DNA of 64,000 nucleotides from Tuctoria greenei (lineage: Eukaryota > Streptophyta > Magnoliopsida > Poales > Poaceae), in the NCBI GenBank assembly GCA_036927565.1, contig JAYESD010000001.1, positions 69,459,751 through 69,523,750 of the forward strand, in the 5' to 3' direction. A model generated the notes under the pieces. That model ran no database searches, was not told the DNA's origin, and saw only the letters and a list, made by a program, of their open reading frames with translations. Shown here in pieces: positions 46,650 through 57,981 of the stretch (position 1 is the first letter of the stretch; the number at the start of each line of letters is the position of its first letter). The position numbers and the translations under genes were made by a program.

Positions 46650-47190
46650 TCAAGGCCTATCCTTTTCAAACACAACATTCTTTAAACTACTGATGTGCTC
46701 GCCCTTGAGAAGTTTTTGCAAATTCCTCATCCCAACATGGGATAGTCTTCTATGCCAAAGACATCCCATGTTTGTTTTTGCAATGAAGCAAGTGTCAAGT
46801 TGGGATTTATCTATAGACAAATTCAAAAGATAGAGCTTTCCCTTGAGGACACCCTTCAAAGCAATTGAGTCATTGCTTCTTCTTGTGACGGTCACACCTT
46901 CATTAGGGAAAAGACATTTATAACATTTGTCACATAGTTGTGATATGGAAAATAGGTTATAGTAAAGTGAATCGACATGTAAAACATTGGAAAGAGTATG
47001 ATTAGGGGATATAACAATTTTACCAGTGCCAAGGATTTTCCCTTAGCTATTGTCCCCAAAGTAAATTCCCTCACTTGGATCTTCATTTTCCTCATACTCC
47101 GCAAACATCTTCCTCTCTCCAGTCATATGATTTGTGCATCCACTATTAATAACCCATTTGGTTCCACCAGAGGAGTATGCCTACAAAAAA
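46650..47190 (-). pseudogene. pol: copia B protease and GAG-pre-integrase domain
   Basis: The protease site reads WVINSGCTNHMTG: the catalytic Asp of DSG is Asn (an AAT codon). A stop follows after GIYFGD. LSNVLHVDSLYYNLFSISQL is the usual copia sequence after the protease, and LYLLNLS then CLWHRRLSHVGMRNLQKL forms the GAG-pre-integrase zinc-binding start. The partner cysteines are close to 46640 (SACQARKQ), where a stop replaces an expected residue before the pair. Confidence 0.85.
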
Positions 47191-47196
47191 GAATTA

Positions 47197-48134
47197 AGCC
47201 TTGGCTTTAGGTACCCAAGCGGTGTTGTGTCCTTTGATGTTAGTCAAGAGGCACTTGGGCACCCACACGCAAGGTTGTGTACTCCTGCGGTGTGACCCAA
47301 CATACCTAGCATAAGGCTTTACAAACTTGTTCCACAATAAAACATATAAAGCATCAAAATCATGGAACAATGAATGAGGTTCCTTTTTAGGCATGTCATG
47401 TGAAGTAGCAATATTCTTTTCTTTGCCACTGTTATATGAACCTTCTTTGACAAAAACAATCAAGTATTTGCCATTCTAGGGAGTTTTGGTGTTTGCCTCT
47501 TCTCCCTAGAAAAGCCAATACCATCATTGACAAGAGGTTGCCTTGTGTTGGTATATGCACTACGTGCATATGCCATCTTCTCCTTGACAAAGATGTCACC
47601 TTTTGGTGCTTGCTTGTTTTGTGCCACTTTAAGATCATATTTTAGTTTTAGAATCAAGTTAGAGCATTTGCAAGCTTGAGGTGTTTCGGATTTGACAGTT
47701 GTGGAAGGTGTGCTTTTAGAGGAAGAAGGTGCATTGACCTTGAGAGACTCCACTTGTGTTTCAAGAGTCTTGTTAACTTTTGTCAAGCTAACAAGTTCAT
47801 CCCTTAGCACAAATGTAGTCTTCTCAAGATTTGAGCAAGTTTCCTTGCTCAAAGCGAGTTCACGCTCAAGTGCATTGCTTCTTTCTCTTTCAAGCTCCAA
47901 GAGCTCCTCAAACTCTTGATATCTCTCCTTTTGTTGGATGAGCATGTCCTCTGGACGATTGATGAGCTCTTCCTTCTCAAATATCTCATTCGACAATATT
48001 TCCAATATTTTCAAAGTACTCTTACTCATATCTTTAAGCATGTCTTCATTTTCACTGCCACTATCAAAATTATCAAGTGATGAAATTGAAGAAAGTGATT
48101 TAAATTTAACTTTCTTTCTTACCTCCTTGGCCAT
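47197..48134 (-). pseudogene. gag: copia B gag C-terminal half with coiled coil
   Basis: The open stretch 47460-48134 (224 residues) has a heptad-rich, Glu/Leu-rich segment (about residues 45-135, with ERYQEFEELLELERERSNAL) predicted by eye to be a coiled coil. It is followed by a Ser/Thr-rich spacer and CKCSNLILKLKYDLKVA. A coiled-coil C-terminal gag half is characteristic of Sireviruses. The region 47197-47463 carries the lead into the protease. Frameshifts near 47463 break it. Confidence 0.8.
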
Positions 48135-49473
48135 GAGGCATCTTGGTCTTGAGCTCTACAAGTTGGGGAAGATCTTGTTCTCCGTGATTGATCTCTTCAT
48201 GGCAATTGTCGCCATCTTCTATTCCTATTCATCGAAGGAGTCTTCATTTGAATCCCACTCCTTCTTGAGGTAGGCTTGTCTCGGTTGCTTCTTCTTCTGG
48301 AAGTATCTCCTGTCTTGGGACTTGCCCTCCTTCTTTTTCTTGTTTTCTTCATGTGGGCAATCCACAATGAAGTGGTCATATTCCCCACAATTATAACAAG
48401 CCCCCTTTTATCCTGTTCTGGACTTGTATTTTTTTCTTGCTTTCATGATGATAGCTTCCCCTTGTCCTTCTCAACATTCTTTTGAACTTGTTGATGAAGA
48501 GCGCCTCCTACTCATCAGTGTTGAGACTCTCTTCATCACTTTCTTCTTGTTCTTGAGACCTTGATGGTGTTGCCTTGAATGCAACATCTTTCTTCTTGGA
48601 GGAGGTGAGCTTTTCGAGGTCGTTGTAGAAAATGGCCTCTCGCTGCATCATCTCATGGTTAATGATTCTCCCTAGCACTCCTTCTAGAGTCATCTTGTGA
48701 AGTCCCGGACTCTCAAGAATTAAGGAGCAAAGAGCAACATTCCATGGCATGAATGTCTGAATCATCCTCTTTACCACATAGTTGTCCATCCATCGGGTGC
48801 ATCCATAAGAGCAGCTCTTGTTGATGAGGACTTTGAGGGGGTTGTACATGTCTTGGGGGGGGGGGGGCTCACCATCCATGATATTGAACCTCCCAAGTTC
48901 TTCCTCGATCATCTCGACCTTCGCCTCCCTAGTGACACGATTGTCCTCATGTTCCATCTTGAGCATGTCCCATATTTCTTTAGCCACCTCCAACCCACCA
49001 ATACGGTTGAACTCCTCTCGAGTCAAGGAGGAGGTGATCACTCCAACCGCTTGAGCATTGCGATGGAGTAGGACAACTTGTTTTGGGGTAACATCTTCCT
49101 TATTCTTGGGAAGATGAACACACGTCAAGACAATTTGCCACAATCTAGGATTTAAGGAAATGAGATGCATCTTCATGTTATGTTTCCACATAGAGTAATC
49201 ATTTCCATAAAATTAGGGAGGTTTCCCAATAGGAATAGATATGTAATGATTGCTAGAAGTTAATCGCTCATAAATGTACGAATATCGAGAGTAGTCTTGT
49301 GAACCACTCCAATTGTCGTTGTTGTTCCCCTTCTTGGGAACATTCAGCTTCTCACGAAGTTGCACCTTGAGTAGACGCACTTCATCCTCATCATTGGAAT
49401 CATGTTGAAGCACATCGATGTTCTTTGTCTTGTCATCATTGATGATCATTGGGATATCACCCTTGTTGGTCAT
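48135..49473 (-). pseudogene. gag: copia B gag N-terminal half and zinc knuckle
   Basis: The start at 49473 (MTNKGDIPMIINDD) lies 39 bp after the primer binding site. A stop at about 49214 separates it from 48508-49191, the UBN2-type gag core (YSMWKHNMKMHLISLNPRLW, KEIWDMLKMEHEDN, EMIEEELGRFNIMDGE). The knuckle at about 48345-48400 reads CYNCGEYDHFIVDC and is intact as CX2CX4HX4C. A 13-G run at about 48857 coincides with the Pro-Pro-Pro stretch. The protein would form capsids and bind the RNA. Confidence 0.85.
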
Positions 49474-49511
49474 CTCCTCTCCGAGTTATTAGACTCTTGG
49501 TGGAGATACCT

Positions 49512-49523
49512 GCTCTGATACCA
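49512..49523 (-). promoter_or_regulatory. primer binding site of copia B
   Basis: On the minus strand a perfect TGGTATCAGAGC, complementary to initiator tRNA-Met, two bases from the LTR start at 49526. Confidence 0.92.
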
Positions 49524-49525
49524 AT

Positions 49526-51161
49526 TGAAAGTCACCTAGAGAGGGTTTAATAGGCAATATGATCTGAAATTGCTTAATCAAATGAGATTAACACTCTGAG
49601 GTCGTACTAGTCTGGTATGGGCAGGACTAGTTCGCTCAGCACATGGTGAAAACCTAAAAACTTGATTTCTACAAATTACTTGCAGAATTTAAGTCGACAA
49701 AAGATTGATGCAAGGTCTAGCAATCTAATACAACTTAGATTAACAAGTGTAAACAATTAGGTTGCAAGATTACAATGTAGAATGATGCAAAGAACAATAT
49801 GAACCACAAAAGCAATTCAAATACCGAAAAGTAAAGTAAGAAGAGAGACACGATTTATCCAGTAGTTCAGCTCCACAAAGAAGCCTACATCCACGTTGAG
49901 AAGTCCACACAAGGACTGGGTCTCACTTGACCCTCTTCTCACCAAGTTACAACAAATGGCTGACTTGGTTTCCACTATTACAAAGGGTAATCGCCAAGTT
50001 TCTCGGGCTGCTCACAAGTTAAGGCTCCCACAAATGAATACAGCAAGGACCACACGAAGCTCAACTCACAAAAGCCACAAAATGCAACACCAAGTGCAAG
50101 AGATCAAACTGAGAGCCAAAGCACAATGATCTTCCTTCAATCTCCTTCCCAAACCATAATCTTCTCTAGATTTGGTCTTAGAGTGCAAGTAGACATAGTA
50201 GAAGGCTTTGAAGACTCAAGGATTGTTGTGGCGGCGCTAGGGTTCTAGATGTCTCAAATGGGAGCCGAGGTCCCGACAACTAACCGTTACAACCACTAAA
50301 GTCTGGACTAGTCCGGATCTTGGGACCACTAACAACTCAACATCACACTTCGACAAAAGAGGTGATGTCACCGCCAAACATTTGAATTTCAAACGGTCAT
50401 GGAAACCTAGACTAGTCTGACCAGAAATGGACTAGCCCGAAGTGGAACAGAATGGTCTAGTCCGATTGAAAACGGACTACTCTAGGGGTGCCCGAACTAG
50501 TCCAGCATCTGAGGCGTACAAGACCGGCCTCCCAGAACTTAGCTTCAGGATCTCACACTAAGGAAGAACAGACTAGTTCGTACCAAAACGGACAAGTCCG
50601 AACTATGATATAAACCTTTAGTTCAGTTCGAAGCGGACTACTTTGGGGGTTCCAGACTAGTCTGACCTCTAAGGCGGACAAGTCCAGCCTCCTAGTACTT
50701 TGCTTTAGAAAATCTCACCAACAAAGAACGGACTAGCCCGCACCAACATGGACAAGTCTGAAATGGAACATTGACTTTTAGTGTGTCCCAAAACAGACTA
50801 ATCTGGACCACCCGGACTAGTTCGGCCGTGCAGCCCGGACAAGTCAGGCCTTTTGGGGATTCTCTCACAAAGGCTTCTCACTTATATTTTTCTCTCAACC
50901 ACCACTTTGAGCCCTCTTGGATGATCTCATTGCACTTGATACACACACCCTCACACAGATATGGCTAGTCTAAACTCAACAAAATAGAAACTCTAATTTC
51001 TATGCTTGAGTCTTTGACGCCCATTTCAACCTTTTCCTTATTGAGGGGTTTTGTCTCATTTCAATTGTCACACCTGTTCTTAATATCAACTCAGCTTATT
51101 AGTCTCTTAATTGTCGTCATCAATCGATCAAAACCCACGGGGATGCCTAGATGCACTTTCA
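49526..51161 (-). mobile_element. 5' LTR of copia B
   Basis: 1636 bp with terminal repeats TGAAAGT and ACTTTCA. It is homologous to the 3' LTR at 30973-32560. It lacks about 20 bp near 50264 that in the 3' LTR contain the TATA box. The GGACTAGTCC-type array is at 50300-50860. After the right end comes the leader of gypsy A (AGCTATCCTTC), so B inserted there. Confidence 0.92.
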
Positions 51162-51185
51162 AGCTATCCTTCACTTCCTTTGCCT

Positions 51186-51203
51186 TCCCCGACAATGGTG
51201 CCA
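51186..51203 (-). promoter_or_regulatory. primer binding site of gypsy A
   Basis: On the minus strand TGGCACCATTGTCGGGGA, of the same type as in element C. It is followed at 51162-51185 by GGCAAAGGAAGTGAAGG-type leader sequence, identical in character to that of C (44257-44279). Confidence 0.8.
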
Positions 51204-51207
51204 TAAA

Positions 51208-52651
51208 TGCTTACATTTCTTACGTCACAGATAAAAATCCGCAAGCGCACGGAAACTATCGTGTATCATTTCACCCAAGAGTATTCCCAAGGGTATCGTA
51301 TTAATCCCAAAAGAAGGTAGTGGAGTAAAGTAGACACTACTCCTATGATCAAGCTATAGGATACTAATCAATTATCAAGACAGAGATAAGTTGATAATAT
51401 GGGTAGTGTGACACACACCTAAGAAATCTATTCTAAAGGGTAAATGGATGCTAGAGGAGATTAAAATAAGAGTTGGGGAGTTACCCCTACAATGCTTCTA
51501 ATATACATATACATAGCCTAGGTTAGATACTAATGAGCATGTCAATGGTGAATCCTTATGCTAAGTTTTTCAACACATTGAGCACAGGTTTAACCCTAGC
51601 AACACTAGGACGACTCCCGCAAAGAGTATGTGGCATAGCCGAACGTGGAGGGTTACAAGGACAGATAGGATTATCACCACCTACTGCCTACCTATTCAAT
51701 CTCTGGGTCTACGAGACATCCAACGTTACTTAACTATCCTAGCACCATGCTAGCATATTAAGTAAATACCTTGGGAGCCTGGGCACAAGCCATCCTAAGC
51801 CAATGACTAACCTAAACATCATTGAACCGATGTTGAAACATAGCATAAGTTATCAATATTAACATGATCATATCATAACTAATTAGACTACACTGGGGGT
51901 TTGTAGTGTTTATGTTGATAGATTAAGATTGTTATGGCATAATCGTAAAGGCTACTCCTACCACATACATGGAATCTACAATCAAACAAGAAACGCTTCA
52001 TCCAAGTATATGAATAAAAGAAGACCAAAGTTAATATCTTTATTATTCATAAAGTCACAAATACAAGAAAATATACATGAAACATACCTTTCCCAATTTG
52101 GACTTGGGCCTAGAGGCTCCTCTCTACAGCCTAACCTCCACTAAGGAACTAGGAGAACAAGTGTATACAATAGAATGATGCTCAAGTGGTGTGTGTGTGT
52201 GAAGTGAGGGTAGGGGATCCTATTTATAGGTGGATAAGAGTCGGTTCTCGCACCAAATGTGAGTGAATTAGTCATAATCATATTTAGGAAGTCGCGAGGA
52301 GCCAACACGTGTTGATTGACGGAGTTTAGCGACAGGACCAAGTCGGCCGACTTGGGGGTTCGGCCGACCTGGTCAGGGCTCCGCTGGGGCTGTGTTTTCT
52401 CCGAGTAACTGACAAGTGAGTCCCCTTCACAGATATAGGTGGTACACTATTGGATGGCCTCGGATACTTCTATTTGTGGGCCACTTGGTCTATGTGGTGC
52501 CACATGTCGGCGCTTGATTGTCTGGGATGATATTTTATAGGATCCATCCCCTTGGTTCACCTCCTGTATAAAATACTTGCATGCACTATTTTATCCAAGT
52601 ACAAGTCGAACTAGGTCATTTTCTAATTATAATGTGTGTAAGAAATATTCA
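51208..52651 (-). mobile_element. 5' LTR of gypsy A, outer end missing
   Basis: Homologous to 28196-29680. It begins TGCTTACATTTC (family TGTTGACGTTTC). TATA box candidate CCTATAAATAGG on the minus strand is at 52219-52230. Homology stops near 52651 (AAATATTC), about 60 bp before the expected end, so no target duplication can be tested for A. Confidence 0.82.
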
Positions 52652-53375
52652 AACCAATATAATATGTAGCTGGAATATAATGTTAGGAGGATTCCTCGCT
52701 ATGGACGTGAATAATGGAAGGCTCAAGTTACTATCCTCGCTAAGGATGTTGTGGTCACCTCACACTTTGCACCCACATGGAGATCCACCAAGGAGCAAGC
52801 TATTGATGACGTTTCTTACGAAGCACTCACCAAGTTGTGTTATTCCTATCATGAGAAGTTTGGAGGTACTAGCTTTGTGCTACACCCGCGTCGCAAGAGT
52901 GGAACAAGGGAAATCATGGGACAACAAGAAGGAGCTCAGTCCGGTCCTTATGCTATGGACAGGTCTCAGTGGATACTTGTGAATCTAGGAAATCGTTATG
53001 CCAGCGCCATGGAATAGATACGCTACCTCCGCTAGAGATTTTACGTCATGGAGAGGCAAGAGGAGGTCTGTGACACTATGGAGACCGATGGTGTGGCAAG
53101 CTCACCTACCTCTACATCGACGCCCAGCTCACCTTGGCGTGTACTTGTGTATGACTTGCCTTTGCCGCCTCATGGCTAGAACAACCATGGCTCTCACAAT
53201 TATGTCTAGGTCTCCTGTAGAGAAGTTTGAAGACGTTTGGATCGTAATAGCTATATTTAGTGTGGTGTGTTGAATCTTTTATAGTGTGTGTTTGTGATTG
53301 TGTGCTTGGTGTGAGTTGTGGAATGCTCTGGTGATTGTCCACATCCGTAAGAAGTAGAGAGATTTCACTTCTCTA
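52652..53375 (+). pseudogene. decayed ORF of unknown function
   Basis: A coding-like stretch on the plus strand from about 52695. The best part (52751-53017) reads VVTSHFAPTWRSTKEQAIDD, then YEALTKLCYSYHEKFGGTSF and LHPRRKSGTREIMGQ. After a stop near 53017, the same protein seems to continue in other frames with an SSPTSTSTPSSPWRVLVYDL block and an acidic end near 53250. I do not recognise the family with confidence; similar-looking reading frames occur in grass repeats. It could be a retroelement accessory protein or a captured host fragment. Nothing is recognised in 53280-53375. Confidence 0.35.
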
Positions 53376-56300
53376 TGAGGACTGGGTCCACACATTCCAG
53401 AAATCGCAGAGGGTGGTGCCGTGCGATGCGACAACCAACAGCACACACGAAAAGAATACGACAAAATACAAAATTTTATTTATATAAATAGCAGAAGTCT
53501 TTTACAATACTTAATATACATCAGAAGATAATACTCATAGGTAAACTCTCAGCCTAGCTATGCAAAAGTGCAGCCGTCCTGCCCAAGGATGCTACACGCT
53601 AGCAACACAAAAAAATTCACGACGGCGTGCAGGGCTCCCACTCGGCGGTATACCCCGACGGGGGCATCGCCTCATCTTCAGGCCCTTCCTCATACATCTC
53701 ACTTGCAACAACTTAATATAGAAACCATGAGCACGAAGGCTCAGCAAGACTTAACCGTCTCACCTAAACATGAAACTCTACATGCAAGGATACTTAACAA
53801 AGGAATAGATTTAGTAGTAAATGACTCGCCTACATGTTGGTCCTTAATTTTGAAGTTATTAACAGCAGCTTACAAGTTAAATAACAGTAACTTTATTGAG
53901 CATATTTGACATCAATCATAGATACAAAGCAATTATATTTCAATACATCATATTCTCCTAGCTTCGTAAGTATTTACTACATCACATCGCAATGAACAAG
54001 CGGTACAGAAATAACTGCAAGGGACGGTGATTGCAATCAGTAGACACCTGGATAGCACGTCATAGACACCCATTTCGGAACTGGAGCGAATCACACTTCA
54101 ATACTATGTTGTATGCAGCAACCTTTCAAAGGGAACCCAAATGCCGAACCGGTCCTTTCGTAACGGCCAGGAGGTCCCCACACGGAGCATCTCTATTCCC
54201 ATTGGCAGATGTAAACCTTGCTACCCTAAACTCACTCTTATAAGATGGTAGGGTAAGCCTCGACACCCAGGTTAACCAATTACATCGGTTTGCTGGTTTC
54301 CATATAGTCAGTATCCATCCGCTACAGTTAAAACTTGTCTAGCAGGGCCGCAAACGGATCGGTCCTCAATCGACACAAGCAAGGCTATGCACGTGAGACC
54401 ACATCTCGCTGCATCCTACCCGCTGCTCGGTCTCAATTTGATATTCATAAACCATTCTTTGATCAAACCTTTCCCGTGTGATAAAATCCTATCTCGCGAG
54501 TAGATTCCAACTCCTCGACTTCTACTGGATTCCTTAAAACATTAGCATGGCATTTTCTACTCATCAAGCTGTATACCTACCCAATACTCCATGGGATTTG
54601 TGGGTCATGCAAGTGGAGTAACAAGCACCTTAGCCCTAATGCACCAAACTCATTCTAGACATAAGTGATACAAATAGAAACTTTGAAATAGCACTTCAAT
54701 GCAAACCGGGGCTTGCCTGACTACGAGTTAGAGGGAAAGTTAGCTTCTTGTAGAATACTCTCCAAGGCCTACGGCTCCTTTTCGATCTCGGTCACCATAT
54801 GATATGTGATATATAAAGTACATGAGTGATAGTGAACTACATAAAAGATTTTATAAACACTGATCAGGTATGAAGATGATTTTAATTGGCTTTGGGATTT
54901 TTACAGTGTATACTAGGTTCTATGTGAAAGATCTGGACCAAAAATTGGAGATGTTCAAGGAAGCTTGTTGTCTATAAAATTCGAACAAGTAAAATACTTC
55001 TCTGAATTTGGTATTAATTATGGAGTTTGTCATGGCTAAAAGTGGACGATTATGGCAGTGGAGGTTTTACTGGTTCTAGTAAATTTTGTTCCATATTTTT
55101 CTGAGATTTCTACAGGGAGAAATTAATTTTACAAGTTTGGGAAAATTCTGAAAATGTTTCTGTACATTTTTCATTTTTGAATTGGCATAGGTAATTTGAA
55201 TACTGTTTGTTCAGGTATATGAAGTCCAATGAACTTTAAATTTTTACTGTAGATCAAGTGTATTTTTAAGAGTGTTCTGACCAAAATTGGGAATTTTTCA
55301 ATTAACAGAACAGGGGTAACTAATTTTCCAAACAGTTAGTTCCAACGAATTAATTATGAAAATTCGGGGAGTTTAATGTCCAACAAATTGCACCACTGTA
55401 AATTTGGGATCAATATGAGTCTACCAGAATTTATTTGGAATTATTGGAGCAAGTATGCTAGGAGAAATTGAATTTAGAATTTGCTCCAAATTCTGGAATT
55501 ATTTTCCAAAGGAAAAAATTGAATAATCCAACTTGGCCCCACTTCATTTAAATGGGCCAATCAGAGCTGGGCCGCACCAAGGGCCACGGATTAAAACGCG
55601 TTTCCACACGCGATCCCAAGGCCACAGCAGATTCGAGGAAAGGAAAACAGTCACTGACATGCGGGACCCACGCGTCGTCTTCAACCTCCAGACGTGTGGT
55701 TCGGCCGGGGCGGCGCTGCGCCGGCGAGCTCGCTGGTTCCCTTCTCCCGGCCATCTTTCCTTCTGAGCTTCTTCCTCCAACCGTTTTGAGGGTCGAGGAA
55801 TACGATGGTGCAGTCCATTTAGCCCAGCGATGGCCGTACGACGGCGTGCGATGGTAGCGGCGGCGGCTAGGGTTTCGGCGAAGTCGGAACTGCTGTCCCG
55901 TAGCCTAAACAGGACGGAAAATGGTTGGGAAGCTTCTGGGAATCATGGAGAAGATGAAAATGGGGAGAACAATGGATGGAACAGTCGGCCATGTCGAGTT
56001 CGTCGGTGAACCGAAGCTTTTTTTGTGGCGGTGGGGAAAAACACAATAACTCGGCCGTCACTTGATAGTTCCTCTTGATTCTTGGTAGAGATGTGCGTCA
56101 GGAGGTATAGAATATAATCCTTAATTCGATAAAGAATCCTTGCACATAGAAATGAAATTAAATCGATGACCTAGGAAGCTCGATATGAACTAGCTTCGGT
56201 AAAACTCAAATCATTTGCTTAATACTGAAGGAAAGGAGGCACGGGTTTTACCGTGAGAAAGAGATCGCCTTGGCGATCCTTCTTACTGTTGGAGTCTAGG

Positions 56301-57062
56301 TGTAATGCTGCTTGTGGCAGGCTGGCGACAGTGACGCAAAGGGGGTTCCCAGCGGCTTCACCGTGAGCTCTGCCAAAACTTCAGACTAGCACGCCAACTA
56401 GTAAGGAATCGAAGAACGGTTGGCACCAGAAGGTAGTAGAAGGTTAGGCTTTACTTTGCTTTTGAAGTCGGGAAGGAACGATGGCTAGAACGGAGGCATG
56501 AAGCGACGAGCTGGAGAGCGGCACAATGGCGACGGCGGGGCAAAACTGCTGCGTGGGAAGGCAAAACAGAGCTAGGAACTCGACACCGTCGGCCAGGGGT
56601 GGTAGAATTAGATAGGGTGAGGAGTGGAGAGCTTGCCATGATGCAACCAAGCAAGCAGCTCGGTGACTTGCATGCCGTGCGATGTCGACCGTGAAAACAG
56701 AGGTGCAGCACCGCATTTTAGTCACTGGATAGTGGGCCCCACCTTTCCATCCTAATCCCTTCTCTGTCCATTAATTCTCCCACCTATATTGATCAAAAAA
56801 TTCTAGATATTTTCTGGTATACTAAACTGAAGGTGTAGAAATTTATTCCGAACTCAAATCTTTGAATTGATCAAGTTTCAATTGAAATTCAAATTTGAAT
56901 TTGAAACTAAAATGGAATTCAATGGAGCCACCAAATTAAATAGCAAATGAGCTTTAAATATTTTGATACTTTGCAGACAGACTAATTGGAATATTTGGAA
57001 TTTAATGGTGACCTCAAATTTTTATTTGACAAGGTTTGAACATAAGCTTGTTTTTAAATCCC
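53376..57062 (-). mobile_element. long gypsy LTR (D)
   Basis: It starts TGAGGACTGGGTCC and parallels D' (27800-28195). It contains the block CATGAGCACGAAGGCTCAGC found in long Tekay-type LTRs and the CGGTCCTCAATCGACACAAG block. GC-rich leader-like sequence lies at 55530-56700, open on both strands without homology. AT-rich sequence leads to the end near 57062. CTCTA flanks both sides (53371-53375 and 57063-57067), but the right end lacks a clear CA. Orientation is inferred from the order of blocks. Confidence 0.5.
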
Positions 57063-57226
57063 CTCTAGTAGGGTTTAATTCCCTTCCCTTTTCCATTTCC
57101 TCTTTACTTCTCTTCTCCATTCAAAATTTTAATTTGTCCTTTCTGACTTTGCACTATGAATTTTTAGGGCTTTTACATTGTCCATATCCTCATATAGGGT
57201 TATGTCAATAAAGAGAGTTACTTAGT

Positions 57227-57981
57227 TTGTATACCTCGATGCATATAGTTTGGAGACGTTTTCTCTCAAATTCTAAATTTTTCCATCTCGTACTCTTTTT
57301 CCACCCACAGATACCAAAGGTATCCCGTAACCAAAGGAACGCCAATGGTGATGATGACAATGTTGAGAATGTCAACCTTGGACCTGAGGCTAGCAACATG
57401 GAGCGCCTCATAGCTATGCAAAACAAGCTCATCCAGACTATGATGCAAACCTTGGGACAACTGCATGCCAACAACAACAACCAAAACCATATGCCTGCAC
57501 CACCACCGCCACCCCCACCACCCACAACCGATTGGGAGTGTTCATGAGGACCGGGCCTCCTCCTTTTGCTCAAGCCAACGATCCTATGGAAGTTGATGAA
57601 TGGTTGAAATCTGTTGAGAAGAAGCTTGCTATTGTTCAATGCAGTGACCGGACGAAGGTTCTCTTTGCATCACACAAGCTAGTTGGAGCCACCGCGGATT
57701 GTTGGGAAGCTCTTTGTAATTCCCATGCCAATCAATAAAGAATCACTTGGTCTAAATTCAAGGAGAGTTTCCGCTCGCACTATGTACCTGAGGGAGTAAT
57801 GATACTAAAGAGGCAGGAATTTGAAATCCTCAGGCAAGGAAGGATGAGTGTGAGTGAGTTTCTTAATAAGTTCTCTCAATTGTCAAGGTATCCTCCAAAG
57901 GACATCAATATAGACAGCAGGAAACAATATTTGTTCATGATGGGTCTGAATGATGAAATTCAAGTTCACTTGCTCAACAGT
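57227..57981 (+). pseudogene. gag: gypsy gag, first part (element E)
   Basis: Retrotransposon gag core of a chromovirus-like gypsy element. The N-terminal part (57345-57547) has GPEASNMERLIAMQNKLIQT and a Pro run. A frameshift near 57535 leads to PPPFAQANDPMEVDEWLKSV, KLVGATADCWEAL, then a stop (TAA at about 57736), then ITWSKFKESFRSHYVPEGV, LRQGRMSVSEFLNKFSQLSRYPP and LFMMGLNDEIQVHLLNS. The frame is cut at 57982 by a solo LTR and continues at 61238. Confidence 0.85.
57977..57981. repeat. target site duplication of solo LTR, left
   Basis: ACAGT, identical to 61233-61237. Confidence 0.93.

Larger units (their letters stand above)
30973..51161 (-). mobile_element. Sirevirus-like copia element B, interrupted by gypsy C
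   Basis: Minus-strand copia: 5' LTR 49526-51161, primer binding site 49512-49523, gag 47465-49473, protease and integrase 45988-47190 continuing at 37495-37609, reverse transcriptase and RNase H 35478-37466, third ORF 33014-34734, and 3' LTR 30973-32560. Gypsy C occupies 37615-45982. A large gag with a coiled-coil C-terminal half and an ORF after pol are hallmarks of the Sirevirus branch. The element lies in the 5' leader of gypsy A. Confidence 0.85.

Noticed and set aside
47692..48273. Plus-strand Ser-rich ORFs
   Set aside because: They are antisense to the coiled-coil gag region of copia B; Ser/Leu richness mirrors the Glu/Lys codons on the other strand.
55533..55857. Overlapping GC-rich ORFs of 68-101 residues on both strands
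   Set aside because: They lie in the leader-like part of LTR D, show no domain, and are explained by high GC content.
56444..56725. Minus-strand ORF of 93 residues
   Set aside because: It has no recognisable domain; it lies in LTR D and overlaps another open frame.
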